Notes: generated from the letters alone by a model not told the origin. Counted from the first letter of the stretch, positions 1 to 7,594 are shown. The stretch is DNA of 37,337 nucleotides from Cellulomonas uda (GCF_006538705.1 NZ_BJLP01000039.1:1-37337), one strand, 5' to 3'. Numbers and translations are program-made.

Positions 1-680
1 GGCGAGCCGATCGGCGGGAACAGCGTCATCTGGAACTGCAGGCGCGTGCCGCCGCGCCCGTCGCCCGCGATCCCGGCCTCGGCGGACTCGACCGCCGTGA
101 AGGACGGGGGCAGCACGGTGACGAGCTGGCCGATCATCGGCACGACGGTCGTCGCGGTCGTCGTCGCGGTGCCGCCGCGCCCGTCGTCGTACGTCACCTC
201 GTCCTCGCGCGTCGTGAGGTTGGTGACCGTGTAGCGGACCTCGAGCAGGCCCGAGCGTCCGACGACGTCGCCCGGCGTGACCTTCTCGCCGTCGAGCGTG
301 TAGTGCACCTCGACGCCGATCGGCAGGTCCGCGTCGTAGTCGCTCACGGTGCGCAGCCGGCGCTCGCCGTCGACGTCCACGTCGACGACCATGCGACCGT
401 CGGAGACGGAGTACGACGAGAAGCCGTCGAGGTTGCGCAGGCCGCTCGTCGAGACGGGGTTGGCGATGTGCGCGGTGCCGCGCCCGCTGAGCGCGAGCTG
501 CTCGTACACGCGGGCCTCGCGCAGCGCGCCGGTCGCGTCGAGCCTGGCCTGCACGGTCTCGGTGTTCGCGACGACGACGTCGCCGGTGTCGTCGGCGGCC
601 GCGGCCGCGGTGCCGCACAGCAGCAGGGGCAGGGTCAGGGGAACCGCCGCCAGTGCGACGACGGGGCGGGGACGACGCAC
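1..680 (-). CDS. Secreted or membrane-anchored protein of unknown function, 3' end cut by window
   Basis: Reading leftward from a GTG at 680, about 226 residues are visible before the window edge, so the C-terminus is missing. The first ~30 residues form a Sec signal peptide: Arg-rich start, hydrophobic VALAAVPLTLPLLLCG, then an Ala-rich cleavage region before ADDTGD. The mature part has no membrane segment in view. It reads as beta-rich, including a stretch like VHYTLDGEKVTPGDVVGRSG followed by LLEVRYTVTN and a conserved-looking VVPMIGQLVTVLPPSF. This resembles the extracellular N-terminus of large actinobacterial membrane proteins of the YhgE/Pip type, but I cannot confirm the family without the rest. 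The start lies 2 nt after the stop of the membrane gene at 683-1357, so the two are almost certainly co-transcribed. The GTG was chosen because it follows that stop directly and gives a complete signal peptide. Confidence 0.75.
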   Translation of the reverse strand, partial: MRRPRPVVALAAVPLTLPLLLCGTAAAAADDTGDVVVANTETVQARLDATGALREARVYEQLALSGRGTAHIANPVSTSGLRNLDGFSSYSVSDGRMVVDVDVDGERRLRTVSDYDADLPIGVEVHYTLDGEKVTPGDVVGRSGLLEVRYTVTNLTTREDEVTYDDGRGGTATTTATTVVPMIGQLVTVLPPSFTAVESAEAGIAGDGRGGTRLQFQMTLFPPIGS

Positions 681-682
681 GG

Positions 683-1357
683 TCAGGCCTCCGGCTGGGG
701 GTGCGAGGACGGGTGGGCAGCCGCGGCCTGCGGCGCGGGCGACGAGAAGACGGGGTGCGCCGTGGACGTGCCCTCGTCGCGCGGTCCGACGACCGGCACG
801 CCCCGCACGGGCGTCGCGGTGTCGTCGGCGTGCGCCCCGCGGGACGTCGCCGTGCGGCCCGCGGCGCGCGCGGCGCCGGACGCCGGGGCGAGGAACGCGG
901 TGGCGAGCAGCCCGACGGCCGCGGCGAGCAGGACGCTCGTGACGGTCTCGACCGACGTGCTCGCGACCGCCGACGGGTCGGCCGCGTAGACGCGCTCGTA
1001 CGCGCCCGCCACGGCGGCGACGCCGAGCAGCGGGCTCCAGGCCGGGACCCGGCCGCGTGCGGCGGCGACGACGACCACGCCGATCCCGAGCACGACCAGC
1101 GCGGCCACGGCCCGGCCGGCGGCCGAGTCGGGCAGCGCGGCCGCGCGCAGGACGTAGCCGATCCAGGCGAGCAGCGCGCCCGCGACGAAGCCCCCGGCGC
1201 GCGCCGCGACCGAGCCGTCGGGCACGAGCCCGAGCGCCCCGCCGAGGGCGGCTCCGAGCAGGACCACCGGTGCACCCTCGGCGCCCAGGAGGGACGTGCC
1301 GACGACCACCGTCGTGAGGACGGCGAGGACGAGCCCCGCCATGACGTAACGCTTCAT
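683..1357 (-). CDS. Small multi-pass membrane protein, unknown function
   Basis: A 224-residue protein starting at ATG 1357 (MKRYVMAGLVLAVLTTVVVG). Five or six hydrophobic segments fill residues ~5-165, separated by very short loops. The last ~60 residues are a hydrophilic, Pro/Ser/His-rich tail ending HPSSHPQPEA, probably cytosolic. No enzyme motif is recognisable. It is the first gene of a two-gene minus-strand unit with the secreted protein 2 nt downstream, which suggests the two products work together at the membrane. The 5' region (1358-1541) is AT-richer than its surroundings and carries an inverted repeat that may be a regulator site. Confidence 0.75.
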   Translation of the reverse strand: MKRYVMAGLVLAVLTTVVVGTSLLGAEGAPVVLLGAALGGALGLVPDGSVAARAGGFVAGALLAWIGYVLRAAALPDSAAGRAVAALVVLGIGVVVVAAARGRVPAWSPLLGVAAVAGAYERVYAADPSAVASTSVETVTSVLLAAAVGLLATAFLAPASGAARAAGRTATSRGAHADDTATPVRGVPVVGPRDEGTSTAHPVFSSPAPQAAAAHPSSHPQPEA

Positions 1358-1433
1358 CGACCACCTCGTCGTGAGCCAGGGCCCGGAGGTCGCCTTCGTC
1401 CTCCGGTCGCGAGGTGTCTACCAGGGGCACGGA

Positions 1434-1451
1434 TACCGTGGCCATCCGGTA
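1434..1451. promoter_or_regulatory. Inverted repeat TACCG-N8-CGGTA, candidate operator
   Basis: Perfect 5-bp arms lie at 1434-1438 and 1447-1451 in the control region of the 683-1357 gene. Just beyond, 1450-1484 holds two similar tracts, GTACTAGGTAAA and GTATCAGGTAAC, flanking the palindrome TCCCCGGGGA (1461-1470). The AT-rich blocks stand out in this GC-rich sequence, so the stretch is probably the promoter/operator of the minus-strand pair. No binding protein can be named. Confidence 0.35.
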
Positions 1452-1541
1452 CTAGGTAAATCCCCGGGGAGTATCAGGTAACCGTTATCGAGCCGTGACC
1501 AGGGGTGGGACCGACGGCCCTGGCGCCGCCGTCCCCGCCCG

Positions 1542-2126
1542 TCAGAGGTAGCGCGCCGGGTCGAACTCGTCGAGCGGGATGATGCGGACACGCGGCAGCT
1601 GCACGTTGAACGCGTTGACGTCGTGCTCGAGGTCGAAGGTCTGCAGCCCCTGGCCGATCAGGCCCGACAGCGCGGTGGAGGTGAACTCGCGGAACGCGAT
1701 GAGCCCGGTCCGGCGCGCGGGGTCCTCGACGAGCGTGGCGAGCTCACCCGCGAAGTCGCCGTCGTGGCTCACCAGCATGACGTCGCCCGAGCGGCCGGCG
1801 ATCGCCTCGAGCGTCCGCTTGATGCCGATGTCGACGACCTTCTCGTGCGACTCGCCCGACAGCGGGATCGGCTGGAACCCGATGGCGAGGAGCGCCTGCA
1901 CGAAGCTCATGGGCAACGAGCCGCTCGAGGCGTTGAGGAAGAACAGCCCCTTGACGTCCTGGCCCCACTCCTTCTGCGCGAACGCGAGCACCCGCTCCCA
2001 GCGCGGCCGCTGGTCCGGGGCCGGGCGCGCCTGCAGGATCGCGGTCCCCAGCGTCGCGTCGATGTTCTCCCCGTCGACGACGACGTACGTGGTGCCGGAC
2101 GTGCCCGGGTCGCTCGCTGTGCTCAT
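1542..2126 (-). CDS. NYN-domain protein (LabA/DUF88-like, PIN-fold putative ribonuclease)
   Basis: A 194-residue soluble protein. The NYN fold is shown by an N-terminal YVVVDGENIDATLG (first Asp of the PIN-like active site), a middle EKVVDIGIKRTLEAI (second acidic position) and VMLVSHDGDFAGELATLVE (third acidic cluster), in the usual order and spacing. Known family members are Mg2+-dependent RNases or, in cyanobacteria, LabA-type regulators; the substrate here is unknown. The C-terminal ~45 residues (FDLEHDVNAFNVQLPRVRIIPLDEF) are a short extension. The ATG at 2126 was chosen because TAGCCT sits 6 nt upstream, the spacing of a leaderless actinobacterial promoter. It is divergent from the MarR gene and appears to be a single-gene unit. 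Confidence 0.85.
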   Translation of the reverse strand: MSTASDPGTSGTTYVVVDGENIDATLGTAILQARPAPDQRPRWERVLAFAQKEWGQDVKGLFFLNASSGSLPMSFVQALLAIGFQPIPLSGESHEKVVDIGIKRTLEAIAGRSGDVMLVSHDGDFAGELATLVEDPARRTGLIAFREFTSTALSGLIGQGLQTFDLEHDVNAFNVQLPRVRIIPLDEFDPARYL

Positions 2127-2132
2127 CGCCCC

Positions 2133-2138
2133 AGGCTA
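2133..2138 (-). promoter_or_regulatory. Leaderless -10 element (TAGCCT) for the NYN gene
   Basis: Read on the minus strand, TAGCCT is followed by 6 nt and then the ATG at 2126. This matches the TAnnnT pattern seen before several other genes here. There is no room for a ribosome-binding site, so the mRNA probably starts at the ATG. Confidence 0.55.
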
Positions 2139-2426
2139 GACGCACGTGGCAGGGCGCCGGGCCGTCGTGACCCGAGGGAACGGGAGTGGGGGTCGCGACG
2201 GCCCGGCGCGCGGGCGCGGGCGAGGGGATCGACCGGCCGCGACGGCCGCCGCGGGGAGTGCCGGGTCGGACGCGCCGCGCCGGTCGCGACGGCACCGCCG
2301 GGGCGTGCCAGAGTGGGCGCAGCCGGTGGTGCCGGGCGACGGCGCGGGCGGACCCCGTGCCCTCGTGCGCGGGACGGCCGTGCCGCGTCCTCCGTGGCGT
2401 GGGCGTGCCGCACGCCACGAGGGCTC
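2139..2426. other. Gene-free divergent intergenic region
   Basis: About 290 bp of extreme-GC sequence between the NYN gene and the MarR promoter. The 12-bp word GGTCGCGACGGC occurs twice, at 2191-2202 and 2282-2293. Reading frames cross it, including one continuous with the MarR gene, but they show no recognisable protein sequence. I see no RNA gene. Confidence 0.4.
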
Positions 2427-2441
2427 CAACCGATTAGGTTG
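2427..2441 (+). promoter_or_regulatory. Palindromic operator overlapping a -10 box, upstream of MarR gene
   Basis: CAACC-GATTA-GGTTG is a perfect inverted repeat with a 5-nt centre. The hexamer TAGGTT (2435-2440) inside it fits an actinobacterial -10, giving a leader of roughly 30 nt before ATG 2479. A dyad over the -10 of a marR gene is the usual layout for autorepression. The binding protein is inferred from position only. Confidence 0.5.
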
Positions 2442-2478
2442 CCCCGAGGTGTCGACGACCGTCGAGGAGGATGCGCGC

Positions 2479-2943
2479 ATGACGACGAGCGCGCGCCGTG
2501 CCACCCCGCGCGAGGCCGCGCAGGCCTGGGAGTCGCTGTTCCGGACGCAGGTCGCGCTCATGCGCCGGTTCGCGGCCGAGGACGTGTGGGGCGACCTGTC
2601 GGTGCGGGAGTACGACGTGCTGTTCACCCTGTCGGGCTGCGAGGGTCGCGCCGCGCGCCTGCGCGAGCTCGGTGCGCAGAGCCTGCTGTCCCAGCCGAGC
2701 CTGTCCCGCATGGTCGAGCGGCTCGAGCACCAGGGCCTCGTGCGCCGCTCGCCCGCGCCCGACGACGGTCGCGGCGTCGTCGTCACGCTGACCGAGGAGG
2801 GCGTGCGGGTGCAGCGCGAGATCGGGCGGCGGCACGTCGACCAGATCCACCGGCTCGTCGGGGGCGCGCTCGACGCCGAGGAGCTCGCGACGCTGCGTCG
2901 CCTCACCGACCGGCTCCGGGAGCGCCAGGCCACCATCAGGTGA
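2479..2943 (+). CDS. MarR-family transcriptional regulator
   Basis: A 154-residue protein starting at ATG 2479, preceded by GAGGAGG at 2464-2470. It has the MarR winged-helix layout. The N-terminal dimer helix ends near residue 40, followed by SVREYDVLFTLSGCEG. The recognition region is ELGAQSLLSQPSLSRMVERL (~64-82) and the wing is LVRRSPAPDDGRGVVVTLTEEG with the conserved D-R-basic turn (~87-109). The C-terminal dimer helices end at 154. MarR proteins are dimers that release DNA on binding a phenolic or similar ligand, or on oxidation; the single Cys at residue 54 could be relevant. The nearest same-strand gene is a HemG-like flavodoxin 134 bp downstream, a plausible target. A much longer in-frame extension upstream exists but has no RBS and low-complexity sequence. 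Confidence 0.9.
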   Translation: MTTSARRATPREAAQAWESLFRTQVALMRRFAAEDVWGDLSVREYDVLFTLSGCEGRAARLRELGAQSLLSQPSLSRMVERLEHQGLVRRSPAPDDGRGVVVTLTEEGVRVQREIGRRHVDQIHRLVGGALDAEELATLRRLTDRLRERQATIR

Positions 2944-3077
2944 GCAGCCTCACGCCCTCGCGCACGTCCCGGGGCCGTGCCCGGGCACGTCTCGGGACTC
3001 AGGGCCCACCCGCCGCGCGCCTCCTCGTCGGACGATGGACGGGCCAGCACGCAGGAGGAACGGACCAGGAGGTGCGC

Positions 3078-3578
3078 ATGCGGGTGCTCGTCGCGGTGGC
3101 GTCCCGGCACGGCGGGACGTGGGGGATCGGTGAACGCGTGGCCGAGGTGCTGCGCGCCCGGGGCCACGCGGTCGAGCTCCGGGAGCCCGAGGACGTCGTC
3201 GACGCCCAGGGCTACGACGCGCTCGTCCTGGGGTCCGCGGTCTACACGGGGCACTGGCTGCCCGCGGCGCGCGCGTTCGCCGAGCGCGTCGAGGCGGGCG
3301 GGGTGCCGCCGCTCGTCTGGTTGTTCTCGTCCGGGCTCGCCACGCAGCCCGCGGCGGCGGCGAACTCGCCGCACGAGCTCTCCGCGCTCGGCGCCGCGCT
3401 GCACGCACGCGGGCACCGCAGCTTCCGCGGGCGGCTCGACATGGCCGCGCTCTCGTTCGCGGAGCGCGCGATCATCGCCGGTGCGCGGGCGCGCGCCGGC
3501 GACCACCGCAACTTCGAGCTCGTCGCCGAGTGGGCGAACGGGCTCGCGGACGCGATGGCGCTGCAGCCGGCGCACTAG
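3078..3578 (+). CDS. Flavodoxin-domain protein, HemG-like (possible menaquinone-dependent protoporphyrinogen/coproporphyrinogen oxidase)
   Basis: A 166-residue protein from ATG 3078, with CAGGAGG at 3066-3072. The flavodoxin fold is visible: beta-1 MRVLVAVASRHGGTWGIGERVAEVL with the phosphate-binding loop (residues 9-17), then YDALVLGSAVYTGHWLPAARAFAERV (46-71), which aligns by eye with the GASIRYGHYHSAFQEF region of E. coli HemG. Next come PLVWLFSSGLAT (78-89) and a C-terminal FAERAIIAGARARAGDHRNF, which matches the HemG tail in character. HemG uses FMN to oxidise protoporphyrinogen with menaquinone as acceptor. Here the next genes make coproheme and heme b, so a coproporphyrinogen oxidase role is possible, but in most actinobacteria that step is done by CgoX/HemY. 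It could equally be a generic flavodoxin. Confidence 0.8.
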   Translation: MRVLVAVASRHGGTWGIGERVAEVLRARGHAVELREPEDVVDAQGYDALVLGSAVYTGHWLPAARAFAERVEAGGVPPLVWLFSSGLATQPAAAANSPHELSALGAALHARGHRSFRGRLDMAALSFAERAIIAGARARAGDHRNFELVAEWANGLADAMALQPAH

Positions 3579-3593
3579 CGGCCCGACGACCGC

Positions 3594-3629
3594 CGCCGCC
3601 CCCGACCGTCCAGCGGCCCGGGGGCGGCG
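3594..3629 (+). terminator. GC-rich hairpin after the flavodoxin gene
   Basis: A perfect 11-bp stem, CGCCGCCCCCG (3594-3604) with CGGGGGCGGCG (3619-3629) and a 14-nt loop, begins 15 nt after the stop. There is no U tract, as is common for actinobacterial terminators. It separates the flavodoxin transcript from the heme genes. Confidence 0.55.
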
Positions 3630-3725
3630 TGCTGCCCGGGCCGTCGGCCCGGCGATGCTGACACGGTGTCGGGTCGATCTCACTGCCCCCGTCACACCCT
3701 TCGACGGGGCGCTCGGGCGGCGCGG

Positions 3726-3734
3726 TGCGATGAT
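3726..3734 (+). promoter_or_regulatory. Extended -10 (TGC-GATGAT) for the ferrochelatase gene
   Basis: TGCGATGAT ends 6 nt before GTG 3741. The same extended motif with the same 6-nt spacing precedes the META gene (5765-5773), including the following CGACG. This supports a leaderless transcript starting at GTG 3741. Confidence 0.4.
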
Positions 3735-3740
3735 CGACGG

Positions 3741-4889
3741 GTGCCTCACGACGAGTCCATCCTGAGCCCGGCAGCGCCCTACGACGCCCTCCTGCTCGCC
3801 TCGTTCGGCGGCCCGGACGGCCCCGACGACGTGATGCCGTTCCTGCGCAACGTGACCGCGGGCAAGGGCATCCCCGACGAGCGCCTGGCCGAGGTCGCCG
3901 AGCACTACCACCACTTCGGCGGCGCGAGCCCGATCAACGGCCAGAACCTCGCGCTGCAGCGCGCGCTGGTCGACGAGCTCACGCGGCGTGGCATCGACCT
4001 GCCGGTCCTGTGGGGCAACCGCAACTGGACGCCCTACACCAAGGACGCGCTCGCGGCCGCGCACGCCGACGGCCACCGTCGCATCCTCGCGCTCGTGACG
4101 AGCGCGTACTCGTCGTACTCGGGCTGCCGCCAGTACCGCGAGGACTTCTGGACGGCGCTCGACGAGCTCGAGGACGAGCTCGGCTTCGACGACGAGGAGC
4201 CGCTGCGGCTCGACAAGCTGCGCTCGTACTTCAACCACCCGGGCTTCGTCGAGGCGAACACCGACGCGGTCGCCGAGGCGCTCGGCAAGGTGCCCGAGGA
4301 CGCGCGCGTCGTGTTCGTGACGCACTCGATCCCCGACACCATGGAGGAGGCGTCCGCGGTGAGCGGCGCGACCTACTCCGCGCAGCACCTCGACGTCGCC
4401 GCGAGCGTCGCCGCCGCCGTGGGCGAGCGGCTGGGCCGCACGCTCGAGTGGGACCTCGCGTACTGCTCGCGGTCCGGCCCGCCGAGCCAGCCGTGGCTCG
4501 AGCCCGACGTCAACGACCTGCTCACCGCGCTGGCCGGGCAGGGCGTGCAGTCCGTCGTCCTGGCGCCGATCGGCTTCATCTCCGACCACATGGAGGTCGT
4601 GTACGACCTCGACACCGAGGCGCTGGAGACCGCCGACTCGCTCGGGCTCACGGCCGTGCGGGCGGACACCGTCGGCACGCGCGAGCCGTTCGTGCGCGGC
4701 CTGGTCGACCTGATCCTCGAGCGCGCCGCCGCCGAGCGTGCCCTGGCCGCGGGCGAGACGCCGCTGCCCGGCGCCGCCGTGGGCACGTTGCCCGCCTGGC
4801 ACGGCGTCTGCCCGCCCGGGTGCTGCCGCCGGCAGGCCGGCGTGGACTCGGGCCGCCCCGCCGCGTGCGCGGTCGACCCGCTGCGCTGA
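3741..4889 (+). CDS. cpfC: Coproporphyrin III ferrochelatase (CpfC, formerly HemH)
   Basis: A 382-residue enzyme that inserts Fe2+ into coproporphyrin III, the penultimate step of the coproporphyrin-dependent heme pathway. Signature parts: [21 protein letters not shown] (14-34); [13 protein letters not shown] (57-69); [15 protein letters not shown] (121-135); the catalytic His in [10 protein letters not shown] (H195); [17 protein letters not shown]; and [16 protein letters not shown] with the metal-path Glu. The C-terminal VCPPGCC (C357, C361, C362), with C129 in the first half, fits the cysteines that hold a [2Fe-2S] cluster in actinobacterial ferrochelatases. GTG 3741 was chosen over the upstream in-frame start because the family begins just before this point and a -10-like motif occupies the intervening DNA. 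The coproheme decarboxylase gene follows 94 nt downstream. Confidence 0.95.
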   Translation: MPHDESILSPAAPYDALLLASFGGPDGPDDVMPFLRNVTAGKGIPDERLAEVAEHYHHFGGASPINGQNLALQRALVDELTRRGIDLPVLWGNRNWTPYTKDALAAAHADGHRRILALVTSAYSSYSGCRQYREDFWTALDELEDELGFDDEEPLRLDKLRSYFNHPGFVEANTDAVAEALGKVPEDARVVFVTHSIPDTMEEASAVSGATYSAQHLDVAASVAAAVGERLGRTLEWDLAYCSRSGPPSQPWLEPDVNDLLTALAGQGVQSVVLAPIGFISDHMEVVYDLDTEALETADSLGLTAVRADTVGTREPFVRGLVDLILERAAAERALAAGETPLPGAAVGTLPAWHGVCPPGCCRRQAGVDSGRPAACAVDPLR

Positions 4890-4983
4890 GGTCCACCCGG
4901 CGCACCGGCCCCCGGGCCGGCGTCGTCCGACTGCCGAGCGCGTCCCCGCCGGGACGCTCGTCGCCCCACGAAAGGAACGCCGC

Positions 4984-5682
4984 GTGACCGACGTCGACCA
5001 CGAGGTCCTCAACGCCACCGTCCGCTACACGATGTGGTCCGTCTTCGCGCTCGAGGAGGTGCTGCCCGCCGACGCCGACGAGCGTGCCGCGCTGATCGCG
5101 GACGCGCAGGCCGCCGTCGGCGAGGACGCCGCGCTCGTCGTGCGCGGCTGGTACGACGTGGCCGGCCTGCGGGCCGACGCCGACCTCATGGTCTGGTGGC
5201 ACGCCGAGACCGTCGAGCAGGTGCAGGGCGCGTACCAGCGCCTGCGCGCGAGCGACCTCGGCCGCCACCTGCTGCCCGTCTGGTCGGTCGTGGGCCTGCA
5301 CCGGGCCGCCGAGTTCAACCGCAGCCACGTCCCCGCGTTCCTCGCGGGTGAGGAGCCCGGCGCGTACCTGTGCGTCTACCCGTTCGTGCGGTCCTACGAC
5401 TGGTACGTCCTGCCCGAGGACGACCGTCGGCGCATGCTCGTCGAGCACGGCCAGGCGGCACGCGACTACGCCGACGTGCGCGCCAACACCGTCTCGGCGT
5501 TCGCGCTCGGCGACTACGAGTGGCTGCTGGCGTTCGAGGCGCCCGAGCTGCACCGCATCGTCGACCTCATGCGGGAGCTGCGCAACACCGAGGCGCGCCT
5601 GCACGTGCGCGAGGAGGTGCCGTTCTACACCGGCCCGCGCACGACCCTGGAGGCGTGGGCGGAGCGTCAGCCGCGCGGCTGA
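4984..5682 (+). CDS. chdC: Coproheme decarboxylase (ChdC, formerly HemQ)
   Basis: A 232-residue protein of the chlorite-dismutase superfamily. It oxidatively decarboxylates two propionates of coproheme III with H2O2 to give heme b. Start GTG 4984 has GAAAGGA at 4970-4976. Key regions: [13 protein letters not shown] at the N-terminus; [23 protein letters not shown] (69-90); [31 protein letters not shown] (132-162). The last region holds the radical-forming Tyr (Y132), the substrate-contacting YDWY segment and the proximal heme His (H155 in EHG). The length is normal for actinobacterial ChdC. It is directly downstream of cpfC on the same strand, so the pathway ends here; the upstream heme genes are not in the window. 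Confidence 0.95.
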   Translation: MTDVDHEVLNATVRYTMWSVFALEEVLPADADERAALIADAQAAVGEDAALVVRGWYDVAGLRADADLMVWWHAETVEQVQGAYQRLRASDLGRHLLPVWSVVGLHRAAEFNRSHVPAFLAGEEPGAYLCVYPFVRSYDWYVLPEDDRRRMLVEHGQAARDYADVRANTVSAFALGDYEWLLAFEAPELHRIVDLMRELRNTEARLHVREEVPFYTGPRTTLEAWAERQPRG

Positions 5683-5731
5683 CCGCGGGACCGGCGGCAT
5701 CGGCGCGATCGGCGCTCGTCCGCCGCCTCGA

Positions 5732-5764
5732 CCGGCGCCTCGTCCGGCGCCGGGGAGGCGCCGG
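5732..5764 (+). terminator. Hairpin after chdC
   Basis: A 10-bp perfect stem, CCGGCGCCTC (5732-5741) with GAGGCGCCGG (5755-5764), lies about 50 nt after the chdC stop and immediately before the -10 motif of the META gene. There is no U tract. It may terminate the heme transcript. Confidence 0.45.
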
Positions 5765-5773
5765 TGCCATGAT
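5765..5773 (+). promoter_or_regulatory. Extended -10 (TGC-CATGAT) for the META-domain gene
   Basis: The motif ends 6 nt before ATG 5780 and is followed by CGACG, as at the ferrochelatase start. It probably drives a leaderless transcript. Confidence 0.4.
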
Positions 5774-5779
5774 CGACGC

Positions 5780-6202
5780 ATGCTGCGACTCGTCGGCCGG
5801 TGGCGTGTGGACGTCCGCACGGCCACCCCACCACCTGCCGACGACGCGACCTCGTCGGAACCCCCGCGCACCGCGTCGCTCACGTTCGAGGGCGACGGGC
5901 AGGTCTTCGGGACCGGTGGGGTCAACCGGCTGCGGGGGACGTGGTCCGTCGAGGGGGACACGCTCACGTTCGGTCCCGTCGCGTCGACGCTCATGGCCGG
6001 GCCCACCGCCGCGATGCACCAGGAGGCCGAGCTGCTGCGCCTGCTCCACGAGCCGCTCGAGCTGCGGGCACCCGACGGGAGCCCGGTCACGGTGCTCGAG
6101 CCTCTCGCGGCGCCGGCCGGTCCCACCGACGACGGCGCGGCGGCCCGGGTCGAGCTCGTCACCGCCACGGGGGAGCGGCTGACGCTCACGCGCGAGGACT
6201 GA
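5780..6202 (+). CDS. META-domain protein (HslJ-like), cytosolic
   Basis: A 140-residue protein. The META/HslJ signature is visible as LVGRWRVDV near the start, then a beta hairpin SLTFEGDGQVFGTGGVNRLRGTWSVEGDTLTFGPVASTLMAGPTAAMHQEAELLRLL (~33-88). In the family this contains the conserved G-C/V-N-R and T-M/L-M-A-C motifs. Here the usual cysteines of secreted homologues are replaced (GGVN, LMAG). There is no signal peptide or lipobox, so it is predicted cytosolic, unlike many relatives. The family is linked to heat-shock or antibiotic phenotypes in enterobacteria but has no defined reaction. It is convergent with the glutamate dehydrogenase gene, with 17 bp between stops. Confidence 0.75.
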   Translation: MLRLVGRWRVDVRTATPPPADDATSSEPPRTASLTFEGDGQVFGTGGVNRLRGTWSVEGDTLTFGPVASTLMAGPTAAMHQEAELLRLLHEPLELRAPDGSPVTVLEPLAAPAGPTDDGAAARVELVTATGERLTLTRED

Positions 6203-6219
6203 CGCCCGGGCCAGAGGCC

Positions 6220-7470
6220 TCAGGGGTAGAGGCCGCGGATCTGGTGCGCCTCCGCGACCCGCTGGACCCCGATCGTGAGCGCCGCGTCGCGCAGCGAGAG
6301 GGACTGCTCGCGCGCCGTGCGGGAGACCGCGTCGTACGCGGTCCGCATGCGCAGCGCGAGCCGGTCGGCGATCTCCTCGGCGGTCCACCAGTACGCCTGG
6401 TTCGCCTGCACCCACTCGAAGTACGAGACGACGACGCCGCCCGCGTTCGCCAGGATGTCCGGCACGACGACGATGCCCCGGTCCGCGAGCACGCGGTCGC
6501 CCTCGGGCGTCGTCGGCCCGTTGGCGCCCTCGACGACCCAGCGGGCCTTGACCCCCGCCGCCGTGGTCTCGTCGAGCACGCCCTCGACCGCCGCGGGGAC
6601 CAGCAGGTCCACGTCCAGGGCGAGGAGCTCGGCGTTCGACACCGGTGTCCCGCCCGGGAAGTCCGCGACCCGGCCGCCCTGCGCCCGGTGCGCCAGCAGC
6701 GCGGGCACGTCCAGCCCGCCGTCCGCCCGCGTGCCGCCGTCCACGTCGGTCACGGCGACGACGCGCGCTCCGCCCTCGTGGAGCCACCGCACGGCGTGCG
6801 AGCCGACCTTCCCGAAGCCCTGCACCGCCGCGGTGACCTCGGGCAGCGTCACCCCGTCCTCCGCGAGGGCGGCCTCGGCCGCGTGCACCACGCCCCGGCC
6901 CGTCGCGGTCGCACGCCCGAGCGAACCGCCCACCGCGAACGGCTTGCCGGTCGTCACACCCGGGATCGTGTAGCCGAGGTTGACCGAGTAGGTGTCCATG
7001 ACCCACGCCATGGTCTGCTCGTCGGTGCCGATGTCGGACGCCATGATGTCCCGCTCGGGCCCGATGATCGGCATGATCTCCGAGGTGTACCGACGCGTGA
7101 CGCGCTCGAGCTCCGCGCTCGAGTACTGCGACGGCTCGATCGTCACCCCGCCCTTGGCGCCGCCGTACGGGACGTCGACGACCGCGCACTTCCACGTCAT
7201 CCACATGGCCAGCGCCCGCACCTCGTCGATGTCGACCGACGCCGCGTAGCGCAACCCGCCCTTGCCCGGGCCCCGCGAGATGTTGTGCTGCACGCGGTAG
7301 CCGTGGAACATCACGATCTCGCCCGTGTCGCGGCGCAGCGGGACCGCCACGTTCATCTCCCGACGTGGGGTCGCGAGCATTTCGTGCAGACCCGGGGAGT
7401 ACCCGAGGATCTCGACGGCGGACGCGAGCTGGGCCTGGGCGGTGGTCAACGGTGACGTCACGCCCGACAC
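6220..7470 (-). CDS. gdhA: Glutamate dehydrogenase (Glu/Leu/Phe/Val dehydrogenase family)
   Basis: A 416-residue NAD(P)-dependent enzyme interconverting glutamate and 2-oxoglutarate + NH4+. Substrate-binding half: RVQHNISRGPGKGGLRY, then MTWKCAVVDVPYGGAKGGV (catalytic Lys before the Gly-rich loop), and GPERDIMASDIGTDEQTMAWVMDTYS (catalytic Asp region). Nucleotide half: AAVQGFGKVGSHAVRWLHEGGARVVAVTDVDG, a GxGxVG Rossmann motif whose beta-2 ends with Asp, which favours NAD+. Then VVEGANGPTTPEGD and PDILANAGGVVVSYFEWVQ. The ~416-residue length matches the hexameric RocG/GudB-like class. Start GTG 7470; a second GTG at 7461 lies 7 nt after a CAGAGT hexamer and would fit a leaderless start. Upstream lies a four-copy 13-bp tandem repeat. 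Confidence 0.92.
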   Translation of the reverse strand: MSGVTSPLTTAQAQLASAVEILGYSPGLHEMLATPRREMNVAVPLRRDTGEIVMFHGYRVQHNISRGPGKGGLRYAASVDIDEVRALAMWMTWKCAVVDVPYGGAKGGVTIEPSQYSSAELERVTRRYTSEIMPIIGPERDIMASDIGTDEQTMAWVMDTYSVNLGYTIPGVTTGKPFAVGGSLGRATATGRGVVHAAEAALAEDGVTLPEVTAAVQGFGKVGSHAVRWLHEGGARVVAVTDVDGGTRADGGLDVPALLAHRAQGGRVADFPGGTPVSNAELLALDVDLLVPAAVEGVLDETTAAGVKARWVVEGANGPTTPEGDRVLADRGIVVVPDILANAGGVVVSYFEWVQANQAYWWTAEEIADRLALRMRTAYDAVSRTAREQSLSLRDAALTIGVQRVAEAHQIRGLYP

Positions 7471-7513
7471 TCTGCCATCCGGCCCGGGCCTCGTCCTGGT
7501 GGCGCGTCGTCCC

Positions 7514-7565
7514 GGCTGGTCCTGACGGCTGGTCCTAACGGCTCGTCCTGACGGCTCGTCCTGCG
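7514..7565. repeat. Four tandem copies of a 13-bp repeat (GGCTGGTCCTGAC)
   Basis: Copies lie at 7514-7526, 7527-7539, 7540-7552 and 7553-7565, with 1-3 differences between them: GGCTGGTCCTGAC, GGCTGGTCCTAAC, GGCTCGTCCTGAC, GGCTCGTCCTGCG. The tract lies 44 bp upstream of the glutamate dehydrogenase start and 30 bp after the lacI stop. It could be a slippage product or a multi-site binding region. Confidence 0.85.
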
Positions 7566-7594
7566 GCGGCCCAGGCCCGCGCCGCGGCGGGACG

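Noticed and set aside
2146..2478. N-terminal extension of MarR by 111 residues
   Set aside because: The extension is Arg/Gly/Pro low complexity and would overrun the dyad and -10; ATG 2479 has a strong GAGGAGG.
2136..5018. Minus-strand open frame of ~960 codons opposite MarR, flavodoxin and the heme genes
   Set aside because: It is antisense to four recognised genes, and its composition is that of a codon-position shadow.
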